Source of the DNA: Rhodobacteraceae bacterium HLUCCO07 | Lineage (GTDB): Bacteria > Pseudomonadota > Alphaproteobacteria > Rhodobacterales > Rhodobacteraceae | DNA: 64,000 nucleotides | Assembly (NCBI GenBank): GCA_001314705.1 | Contig: LJSU01000025.1 | Span: forward strand, 1 to 64,000 | Direction: 5' to 3' | Part shown: piece after piece, positions 57,118 through 64,000 of the stretch | Position numbering within the stretch: position 1 is the stretch's first letter | Layout: each line of letters opens with the position of its first letter | Position numbers and translations under genes: made by a program | The notes under the pieces: model-generated | Database searches by the model: none | What the model was told of the DNA's origin: nothing | The model's input: the letters and a program-made list of their open reading frames with translations, nothing else

Positions 57118-58695
57118 ATGCGCGATTTTCATTTCCCGGGGCGGTCGGCGGTTCTTGCCGAGAACGGAGTTTGCGCCACATCGCATCCGCTGGCTGCAAA
57201 GGTGGCAGTGGATATCCTTGAACGGGGTGGAAATGCGATGGACGCCGCAATTGCGGGCGCGGTTCTGCTGGGAATTTGCGAGCCGCAGATGACGGGAATC
57301 GGCGGTGATTGTTTCGTTCTGTTCAAGCCCGCGGGGCGGGAAGAGGTTCACGCCATCAACGGATCGGGCCGGGCGCCCGCGGCGGCCAGCGCGGCGGCGT
57401 TGCGCGACAAGGGCCATGCGACCGTGCCACTTTATGCACCCGAGGCGGTGACGATTCCGACGGCGATAGATGCGTTTTGCCGCTTGAGCGCGGATTGGGG
57501 CAAGATCGGGCTCGATGCGATACTCGCCCCGGCGATTCACTATGCCGAGAGAGGCGTTCCGATTGCTCCGCGCGTGGCCTTTGACATGCCGACTGCGGCC
57601 AAGGTGTTGCAGGGGCATGGGAAGACACATTTCCTGATCAACGGGGAGGTTCCCAAGGCGGGGCAGATCTTTGCCTCGCCCGCGCAGGCCGAGGTTCTGC
57701 GCCGGATCGCGAAGGGCGGGCGCGATGCCTTCTACACCGGCGAGGTGGCCGAGGACATGGTTGCCGCGCTGCGCGACCTGGGAGGGGTGCACACGCTGGA
57801 GGATTTCGCGGGTGCCGAGAGCTTCTACACCGAGGCTGTGAGCGGTGATTACAAGGGGACCGATCTCGTCGAGCATCCGCCGAACGGGCAGGGGGCCACG
57901 GCGATATTGATGCTCAATATCCTGGCGCAGTTCGATCTGGCCGGCATGGCGCCGTTCGGCGCGGCGCGCGCGCATGTCGAGGCGGAGGCGGCGAAGCTCG
58001 CCTATGATGCGCGCAACCGGTTCATTGCCGACCCGGACGGGACGGGGCGGCTGGACCATATGCTGAGCATGGAAACGGCGAAGAAGCTGGCCGCGCTGAT
58101 CGACCCCGGGAAGGCGATGCAGGCCGCGGCGCCGGTGAGCGAGGCGGTTCACAGGGATACGGTCTATATCACCGTGGTCGACAAGGACCGGATGGCGGTC
58201 TCGTTCATCTATTCGATTTTCCATGGCTTCGGCTCGGGGATCGCAAGCGAGAAATTCGGCATCCTGATGCAGAACAGGGGCGCGGGCTTCACGCTGGAAG
58301 AAGGGCATCCCAACGAGATGGCGGGCGGCAAGCGACCGATGCATACGATCATCCCGGGCATGCTGCGCCGAAACGGAAAGGTGATCATGCCCTTCGGCGT
58401 GATGGGCGGCGCCTATCAGCCCAACGGACATGCCCGCGTCGTTACCAACATGGTTGATCACGGCATGGAATTGCAGGATGCGCTGGATGCGCCGCGCAGT
58501 TTTGCCGACCAGGGCGCGCTCAACGTCGAGAAGGGGTATTCGGACTCGGTGCGCGCCGAGCTGGCCGAATTGGGGCATGAGGTCGTTGTGCCCGAGGGAC
58601 CGCTGGGTGGGGCGCAAGCGATCCTGATCCGCGACGACGGGATACTGGAAGGCGCGTCCGACCCGCGCAAGGACGGCATTGCACTGGGGTATTGA
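57118..58695 (+). CDS. ggt: gamma-glutamyltransferase
   Basis: A 525-residue N-terminal-nucleophile enzyme that hydrolyses or transfers gamma-glutamyl groups of glutathione and related compounds. The nucleophile Thr is Thr348 in HRDTVYITVVD, where the precursor is cut into two chains; upstream are GGNAMDAAIAGAVLLGICEPQM and TGIGGDCF. No signal peptide, so it is of the cytoplasmic bacterial branch, whose substrates differ. GAGGAGAC precedes ATG 57118. It is coupled to the rhodanese gene (3 bases apart). Confidence 0.9.
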   Translation: MRDFHFPGRSAVLAENGVCATSHPLAAKVAVDILERGGNAMDAAIAGAVLLGICEPQMTGIGGDCFVLFKPAGREEVHAINGSGRAPAAASAAALRDKGHATVPLYAPEAVTIPTAIDAFCRLSADWGKIGLDAILAPAIHYAERGVPIAPRVAFDMPTAAKVLQGHGKTHFLINGEVPKAGQIFASPAQAEVLRRIAKGGRDAFYTGEVAEDMVAALRDLGGVHTLEDFAGAESFYTEAVSGDYKGTDLVEHPPNGQGATAILMLNILAQFDLAGMAPFGAARAHVEAEAAKLAYDARNRFIADPDGTGRLDHMLSMETAKKLAALIDPGKAMQAAAPVSEAVHRDTVYITVVDKDRMAVSFIYSIFHGFGSGIASEKFGILMQNRGAGFTLEEGHPNEMAGGKRPMHTIIPGMLRRNGKVIMPFGVMGGAYQPNGHARVVTNMVDHGMELQDALDAPRSFADQGALNVEKGYSDSVRAELAELGHEVVVPEGPLGGAQAILIRDDGILEGASDPRKDGIALGY

Positions 58696-58698
58696 GAG

Positions 58699-59082
58699 AT
58701 GGGCATCACACCGGTCAAGGACATGGTCGCCGAGGCCAAGAGAGCGATCACTTCACTCAGCACCGAGGAGGCCGCGCGGATGGTTGAGGCGGGCGAGGCG
58801 CTTTTGGTGGATATCCGAGATCCGCGAGAGTTGAGCCGTGACGGGCGTATCCCCGGCGCCTTTCATGCGCCGCGCGGGATGCTGGAGTTCTGGATCGACC
58901 CGGAAAGCCCCTATCACAAGGAGGGGCTGGCCACCGACAGGACGCTGGTCCTGTTCTGTGCCAGCGCGTGGCGGTCTGCGTTGTCTGCACAGACATTGCA
59001 GAACATGGGGGTCGAGAACGTCGCCGAGATGGAGGGTGGTTTCGCAGCCTGGAAGAAAGACGAACGCCCGATCGACCAGTAG
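58699..59082 (+). CDS. rhodanese-domain protein
   Basis: A 127-residue single-domain rhodanese with the active-site Cys87 in FCASAWRSA and the DIRDPREL and GRIPGAFHAPRG blocks. Such proteins carry or release sulfane sulfur. It starts 3 bases after ggt, so co-transcription is likely. It ends close to an inverted repeat, ACGCCCGA / TCGGGCGT, over the stop codon. Confidence 0.85.
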   Translation: MGITPVKDMVAEAKRAITSLSTEEAARMVEAGEALLVDIRDPRELSRDGRIPGAFHAPRGMLEFWIDPESPYHKEGLATDRTLVLFCASAWRSALSAQTLQNMGVENVAEMEGGFAAWKKDERPIDQ

Positions 59083-59107
59083 GTCGGGCGTCATCCCGCA
59101 CCCGTCT

Positions 59108-59437
59108 TCAGTTCAGCTGGAAATGCAGCGGGTAATGCCCGTCCTCGAACGGCCCGAACAGGTCGGGGATGTCCGGGTGATCGACCGGCTCGCCGGAGTA
59201 ATCTGCGACGAGGTTCTGTTCGCTGACATAGGCCACGTAGTAGCTCTGATCGTTTTCGGCGAGCAGGTGATAGAAGGGTTGTTCCTTGGCGGGGCGGCTG
59301 TCCTCGGGAATGGATTCATACCATTCCTCGCTGTTGTTGAACTCCGGGTCCACATCAAAGACAACCCCGCGAAACGGGTGTTTCTTGTGGCGGACAACCT
59401 GCCCGAGGTGATATTTCGCGCGTGTTCTTAACATCAT
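59108..59437 (-). CDS. hspQ: heat shock protein HspQ
   Basis: A 109-residue small protein of the HspQ/YccV family (RAKYHLGQVVRHKKHPFRGVVFDVDPEF, in parts; QPFYHLLAEN; VAYVSEQNL). In E. coli it helps degrade mutant DnaA and acts as a Lon specificity factor; here the role is inferred. AGGGG precedes the ATG pair at 59437. Convergent with the rhodanese gene. Confidence 0.9.
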   Translation of the reverse strand: MMLRTRAKYHLGQVVRHKKHPFRGVVFDVDPEFNNSEEWYESIPEDSRPAKEQPFYHLLAENDQSYYVAYVSEQNLVADYSGEPVDHPDIPDLFGPFEDGHYPLHFQLN

Positions 59438-59664
59438 GTTGCAGCCCCTACCGCCCGATCATAAGGCGTTCAAGGGGGTCTTGTCCATTTCAGGGCCGAG
59501 AAATCACCGGAAACAGTTTGTGAACCTCGATTTGACAGTGATCTCTAGCGTTTCGGCGATTCAAGACACCTGTCCCTGCGGCCCGGGGAGCGAAATCAGT
59601 TTATCCCGCACGAGAATTCCGTTAAAAGGACCGCAAAACACGATAAGAACATAGCGAGAGGCAG

Positions 59665-60252
59665 ATGAGCAGACTTCTTCGCGGCTTGGTGATTCTGATC
59701 CTGCTAGGCAGTTGTGCCCCGCGGGACCGTTCGGCGCCGACATCTCTGGATAACGCATGCAACATCCTTGAGCAAAGGCCGCATTTCGTGCGTGCCTTTC
59801 GCGCGTCCGAGCGCAAATGGGGTGTTCCGGCGCATGTCCAGATGGCGACGCTCTATCAGGAAAGCAAGTTCATCGGTGATGCGCGCACACCGTTTCGCTA
59901 TGCGCTGGGGGTCATCCCGATGGGCCGGCAATCGAGCGCTTATGGTTATGCGCAGGCGCTTGACGGGACATGGAATGAATACAAGTCAGAGACCCGGAGC
60001 GGGCGCGCGCGGCGTGACAAGATCAGGGATGCCGCCGATTTCATGGGCTGGTACATGGCCAAGACAGGCGAACGCAACGGTGTGGCCCTTTCGGATGCCC
60101 GAAACCAGTATCTGGCCTATCACGAAGGCCATACCGGTTTTGCCCGGGGCAGCTACAACCAAAAGGCCTGGCTGCTTCGGATCGCGGGTGAAGTGGATGC
60201 AAGAGCCAACATGTATCGTTCGCAGTTGGACACATGCCGGAAGTGGCGGTGA
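59665..60252 (+). CDS. putative transglycosylase-like lipoprotein
   Basis: A 195-residue protein with a lipoprotein signal (LLRGLVILILLGSC; Cys near residue 17). The mature part resembles SLT-type lytic transglycosylases: LYQESKF with a candidate catalytic Glu, SSAYGYAQALDGTW, then a long helical part AADFMGWYMAKTG. It is not the same subgroup as the protein at 46564. Probably attached to a periplasmic membrane face; activity unproved. GAGAGG precedes the ATG. The 227-base upstream gap has a TTGACA with no partner -10. Confidence 0.72.
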   Translation: MSRLLRGLVILILLGSCAPRDRSAPTSLDNACNILEQRPHFVRAFRASERKWGVPAHVQMATLYQESKFIGDARTPFRYALGVIPMGRQSSAYGYAQALDGTWNEYKSETRSGRARRDKIRDAADFMGWYMAKTGERNGVALSDARNQYLAYHEGHTGFARGSYNQKAWLLRIAGEVDARANMYRSQLDTCRKWR

Positions 60253-60290
60253 TCAAGGCGGACCGCAGCGCATCAGGACAGAGGACCGCT

Positions 60291-60893
60291 TCAGCGATCG
60301 GAGCGCCGGGTGTTCCGTTCGATGTCGAACAAGCGGAAGGGCAGGTCGCCGCCGGTCTCCAATTCGCGTAGAACGACGGTGGTGGACGAGCCGGAATCGT
60401 CATTGACGATCCATTGGCGCAGCTCGACCGGGTCACCCGTGAACCTGAGCTGAATATTGCCATACTCGGGATGCTCGGGGTCTTGTGCGGTCACGGTGGT
60501 CGCCGTGCCGTCATAGGAATGGTCAACCACCATGTCGGCGCGGTCCAGATCGACCTTCTCCGCGAGGATTATCTTGAGTGGCGTCCGGTTCAGCGGATAG
60601 CTTTCCGGCCCCTGATTCGACTTTGGGTCGAAAATCGCGACCGCGCCGGCCGAGGCGAGCACGAGGGTCTTGTCGGGCGGATCGTATTCGAAACGGATCT
60701 TGCCCGGGCGCGAGATATAGATCGTGCCGGTTGAAATCGTCTCGTCATCGTTGATCTGGGTGAACGCGCCCTGTGCGGTCTGCAATCCGTTGAGATACTC
60801 GGAGATCGCGGCCAGCGAAAGCTTCTCTGCCCAGGCCGGCGTCGCAAAGGCAATGGCCGTGGCGGAAGCGAGAACAAGCTGTTTCATGGTCAT
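60291..60893 (-). CDS. lolA: outer-membrane lipoprotein carrier protein
   Basis: LolA carries lipoproteins from the inner-membrane LolCDE complex to the outer membrane. The 200-residue product has a signal peptide ending PAWA near residue 22 and the half-barrel sequence RPGKIRFEYDPPD, GPESYPLNRTPLKIIL with a LolA-typical pattern. ATG 60893 has AAGG at good spacing; ATG 60887 is the alternative. It is downstream of ftsK on the same strand, the common order in Rhodobacteraceae. Confidence 0.9.
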   Translation of the reverse strand: MTMKQLVLASATAIAFATPAWAEKLSLAAISEYLNGLQTAQGAFTQINDDETISTGTIYISRPGKIRFEYDPPDKTLVLASAGAVAIFDPKSNQGPESYPLNRTPLKIILAEKVDLDRADMVVDHSYDGTATTVTAQDPEHPEYGNIQLRFTGDPVELRQWIVNDDSGSSTTVVLRELETGGDLPFRLFDIERNTRRSDR

Positions 60894-61009
60894 TTGCGGA
60901 TACCTTTGATGCTGTACCGATGTCGTCTCTGCCGAGATAGTCACAGACTGCCGCAAACCCAACTGTTAGGCGATAACATGCTGGCAAGAGTGGGGGGATT
61001 GCGCCCACC

Positions 61010-63910
61010 CTACTGCTCGGGGACAAGGATTTCCCGTTTGCCGACATGGTTAGCCGAGGACACGACGCCCTCTTCTTCCATCTGCTCGACAAGCCGGGCA
61101 GCCTTGTTGTAGCCGATGGCCAGCTTGCGCTGAATGTAGGAGGTCGAGCATTTGCGATCCTTGATCGCGATCGCCACCGCCTGATCATAGAGCGCGTCCT
61201 CGCCGTCGGTATTGCCGCCGAGACCCAGCACCGCGTCGATGCCGTCCACCTTCTCGTCATCCGGGCCTTGGACCACGCCACCGACATAATCGGGCGGGCC
61301 GAAACCCTTGAGGTGGTTGACAATCTCCTCGACCTCCTCGTCGCTGACGAAAGGACCGTGGCAGCGGGTGATCTTGGCCCCGCCGGCCATGTAGAGCATG
61401 TCGCCCATGCCCAGGAGCTGCTCGGCGCCCATTTCGCCAAGGATGGTGCGGCTGTCGATCTTGGACGTCACCTGAAAGCTGATGCGGGTCGGGAAGTTGG
61501 CCTTGATCGTGCCGGTGATCACATCAACCGAGGGCCGCTGCGTGGCCATGATGATGTGTATGCCGGAGGCGCGTGCCATTTGCGCCAGTCGCTGGATGCA
61601 GGCCTCGATTTCCTTGCCTGCGACCATCATGAGGTCGGCCATCTCGTCGACTATGACGACGATATAGGGCATCTTTTCGGGGGCGAATTCCTCGGTCTCG
61701 AAGACGGGTTCGCCGGTCTCGTCGTCAAAACCGGTTTGCACGGTGCGCGAAAACATCTCGCCCTTCGCGAGCGCATCGGCGACGCGGCTGTTGTAGCCGT
61801 CGATGTTGCGCACGCCCATCTTGGACATCTTGCGATAGCGTTCTTCCATCTCGCCCACGACCCATTTCAGGGCCACAACCGCCTTTTTCGGGTCGGTCAC
61901 GACCGGCGAGAGCAGATGTGGAATGCCGTCATAAACGCTGAGCTCCAGCATCTTGGGGTCGATCATGATCATCCGGCATTCTTCGGGCGTAAGCTTGTAG
62001 AGCAGCGACAGGATCATGGTGTTGATTGCCACCGACTTGCCTGACCCGGTGGTCCCCGCGATCAGCAGGTGGGGCATCTTGGCAAGGTTGGCAACGATCG
62101 GATCGCCGCCGATATCCTTGCCCAGGGCGAGCGGCAGCTTGTGGTTGCCGTCGCCATAATCGCGCGAGGACAGGATCTCGCGGAAATTGACCATTTCGCG
62201 GTTGTCGTTGGGCAGTTCGATTCCGATCACGCTGCGGCCCGGCACGGTCGAGACCCGGGCCGAGAGGGCCGACATCGAACGCGCGATGTCGTCGGCAAGA
62301 CCGATCACGCGGCTGGCCTTGAGACCGGGTGCGGGTTCGAGTTCATACATGGTGACAACGGGTCCGGGGCGGACACTCACGATCTCGCCCTTCACGCCGT
62401 AATCGTCGAGTACCGTTTCAAGCATCCGCGCGTTTTCCTCGAGCGCCTCGTCGGAAAGGTGATGGCGCTGTACCTGCTCGGGGCTTGTCAGGAGTGACAG
62501 TGGCGGAAGCTCATAGGATGGTTGCGGGTCGTCGAATTGCAAGGCGGGCTGTGCCTCGGCCCGGGCTCGCGTCGAGGGCTGGATCGGTTTGCGCTGCGGT
62601 TGCTGAACGACCTTGCGCGGCTGGGTGTTCGGAACGGACGCGCCGGCGAGGCCGGCATGATATGCGGGGGCGCTGGCCCCGGCAAGCGCCTCGTCGGCCT
62701 CGTCGAAGCGGCCGGGTTCGGGCGAGGCCGCAACCGATGGTTCGGGTCTGTGGTTCGCGGTGGACAAGGGCGGCTCGGGCGGCAGGTCCACGGCGGGGCC
62801 GGACGTGAGGATGAGTGGATCGGGGCCGCGGCCACGCCCCTTGGTCAACGGTGCATGGGTTTCGGACTGGAACGCTGGGTTCTGGCGGACCCGTGTCTTG
62901 ATCACATCGGCGATGCGGGCGCGGATGCGGTCGTCACCGGGCGCCTCGGGGGCGGTTTCGAAATGCGGTTCGGATTCGACAAGTTCAGGCTCGGGCAACG
63001 TGGTGACGTCGGGATCGGGCCGGCGAATGAGCTTTGACGCCTGCGACAGGAAGCCGGGTTTCCTGACGTCTTGCGCGGTGTTGAAGGATGGCCCGGCGTC
63101 GCGATCCATGGCCGGAAGGTTGGGCTGGTAGCTTGCCGAAGGGCGGTTTTGCGCCTCTTGCATGGCGGTCCATTCGGCGGCCTGCGCGGCTTTCTGCGCG
63201 CGGCGCTCGCGGCGCGCGCTGTTCCTGGCCTGGAGGTTTCGGGCTGTGGCGATGGCGCCGCGGGCGGTCTTGCCGAGCAGGGCCATCAGCCCTGCATAAA
63301 GCATGATCATGCCGATCAGCAGGAAGCGCAGGAAGTGACGCAATTCGGACCTGGTAAAGCCCAGCACGAAAGCTGCACCGAGCATGATCGCGAGACCCAG
63401 AACGATCGACAAGAGCTTGAGCCCGAAGGTGGCCGATATGGGCAGAAGGGTCAGCAGGCTGCCTGCTGCGGTCTTGCCGAAGAGGCCGCCAAGCCCGAAC
63501 GAATGGGTCCATTCGGGGCCGGGAACAAGCGTTGCGGCGTAGATCGACAGGGTCGCGACCCAGATCGGGGCAAAGATCAGCCGGCCCAGGGCCCGGTCGC
63601 TGCCGCGGTGAAGGGCCAGACGCAGACCCCAGGCGACCAACACGGCGGCGAGGCCCCAACTGCCGTGGCCCACGATCATGAACATCGGTGCGGCGACCGA
63701 GGCGCCAAAGCGGCCCATCCAGTTCTCGATCGGTGCGTCCGTGGCAGACATCCACCACGGGTCGGAAGGCGCATAGGACCAGAACATCGCGCACGCGGCC
63801 AACCCGATCAGAATGAGCACGATACCAAGCAATTCCTTGCCGCGCTTCTCGATCGCTTCGGCCATGTTGCTGTCCAGCAGCGGGTCGCGTCCTCGTGCCT
63901 GATATGCCAT
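61010..63910 (-). CDS. ftsK: DNA translocase FtsK
   Basis: FtsK anchors at the septum and pumps chromosome ends toward dif for resolution. The 966-residue product has four hydrophobic segments in residues about 20-190, a Pro/Ala-rich linker (about 260-490), the motor domain with Walker A GTTGSGKS at about 617-624 and Walker [11 protein letters not shown], and a C-terminal winged-helix gamma domain ([18 protein letters not shown]) that reads KOPS. GAGGGA precedes ATG 63910; the frame is open to 63973. The 90 bases to the window end hold its promoter. Confidence 0.95.
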   Translation of the reverse strand: MAYQARGRDPLLDSNMAEAIEKRGKELLGIVLILIGLAACAMFWSYAPSDPWWMSATDAPIENWMGRFGASVAAPMFMIVGHGSWGLAAVLVAWGLRLALHRGSDRALGRLIFAPIWVATLSIYAATLVPGPEWTHSFGLGGLFGKTAAGSLLTLLPISATFGLKLLSIVLGLAIMLGAAFVLGFTRSELRHFLRFLLIGMIMLYAGLMALLGKTARGAIATARNLQARNSARRERRAQKAAQAAEWTAMQEAQNRPSASYQPNLPAMDRDAGPSFNTAQDVRKPGFLSQASKLIRRPDPDVTTLPEPELVESEPHFETAPEAPGDDRIRARIADVIKTRVRQNPAFQSETHAPLTKGRGRGPDPLILTSGPAVDLPPEPPLSTANHRPEPSVAASPEPGRFDEADEALAGASAPAYHAGLAGASVPNTQPRKVVQQPQRKPIQPSTRARAEAQPALQFDDPQPSYELPPLSLLTSPEQVQRHHLSDEALEENARMLETVLDDYGVKGEIVSVRPGPVVTMYELEPAPGLKASRVIGLADDIARSMSALSARVSTVPGRSVIGIELPNDNREMVNFREILSSRDYGDGNHKLPLALGKDIGGDPIVANLAKMPHLLIAGTTGSGKSVAINTMILSLLYKLTPEECRMIMIDPKMLELSVYDGIPHLLSPVVTDPKKAVVALKWVVGEMEERYRKMSKMGVRNIDGYNSRVADALAKGEMFSRTVQTGFDDETGEPVFETEEFAPEKMPYIVVIVDEMADLMMVAGKEIEACIQRLAQMARASGIHIIMATQRPSVDVITGTIKANFPTRISFQVTSKIDSRTILGEMGAEQLLGMGDMLYMAGGAKITRCHGPFVSDEEVEEIVNHLKGFGPPDYVGGVVQGPDDEKVDGIDAVLGLGGNTDGEDALYDQAVAIAIKDRKCSTSYIQRKLAIGYNKAARLVEQMEEEGVVSSANHVGKREILVPEQ

Positions 63911-64000
63911 ATTTCCCTCGTTCTCAGCTGTAGATGCAGTCACGCAACCGGATGAGTGCATGCTCCATTTCATCTTTTGGGGCCACCATTGCGGCCCGGA

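Noticed and set aside
57112-58617. 501-residue minus-strand frame
   Set aside because: Antisense to ggt; ggt has catalytic Thr and a ribosome site.
59066-59091. Inverted repeat ACGCCCGA/TCGGGCGT at the rhodanese stop codon as a terminator
   Set aside because: No U tract on either strand and part of it is coding.
59530-59562. TTGACA-like promoter before the lipoprotein gene
   Set aside because: No acceptable -10 at 15-19 bases.

Overview
The window looks like a chromosomal stretch of a marine-type alphaproteobacterium of the Rhodobacteraceae (Roseobacter group). Reasons seen in the sequence: GC-rich DNA with strong third-position GC bias, a PcaQ-controlled protocatechuate cluster, a two-subunit xanthine dehydrogenase with XdhC, a PuuD-type urate oxidase, two Hint-domain proteins of a kind common in roseobacters, an Mcl1-type malyl-CoA lyase of the ethylmalonyl-CoA pathway, and a DgcN/DgcA pair. 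I see no rRNA, tRNA, CRISPR array or prophage. Mobile DNA is limited to the left edge: a pair of IS21-like terminal repeats abutting a 5'-truncated tyrosine recombinase.

Layout. 1-2.8 kb: truncated integrase, serB, a Hint protein. 2.8-7.6 kb: pcaQ divergent from pobA-pcaC-pcaH-pcaG-BKACE (4-hydroxybenzoate and protocatechuate degradation). 7.6-18 kb: chrA, rlmN, an IalB-like periplasmic protein, asparaginase, LOG-family protein, threonine dehydratase-like enzyme, dapD, a large anchor-L/cadherin/Hint protein, gap. 18-29.5 kb: a purine catabolic island (uraH, lysR, puuD, lysR, xdhABC, guaD, ade) that carries adenine and guanine to urate and then through 5-hydroxyisourate. 29.5-41 kb: housekeeping genes, mostly on the minus strand (pnp, pheT, pheS, rplT, rpmI, pyk). 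41-46.4 kb: N-formylglutamate amidohydrolase-like gene, DUF1244, then dat-dgcA-dgcN (D-amino acids to L-glutamate), divergent from mcl1. 46.5-56 kb: small lytic transglycosylase, Lrp/LysE pair, accA, antiporter, GntR, dapF-mtaB, a second LysE, acetyl-CoA acetyltransferase. 56-64 kb: a STAS/HATPase partner-switch pair, gamma-glutamyltransferase, rhodanese, hspQ, a lipoprotein, lolA and ftsK.

How genes work together. Three small catabolic systems are visible: the pca cluster, whose last gene is a BKACE-family enzyme where pcaIJ/pcaF might be expected; the purine island, where two paralogous LysR regulators are interleaved with their probable targets and three promoter regions share the element TTGAAAGTG; and the D-amino-acid module, where a transaminase would feed D-glutamate into N-acetylation and racemisation.

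Most unusual observations: a family of three 89-110 bp intergenic repeats bounded by GTTAAC, each holding a G7 tract and CCGGCTGACAT units and each lying just 3' of a gene in the same orientation; and an AT-rich (about 40-47 percent GC) single-TM gene fitted exactly between pheS and pheT with 4-base overlaps on both sides. All coordinates come from reading the sequence; family assignments are by recognition, with no database search.
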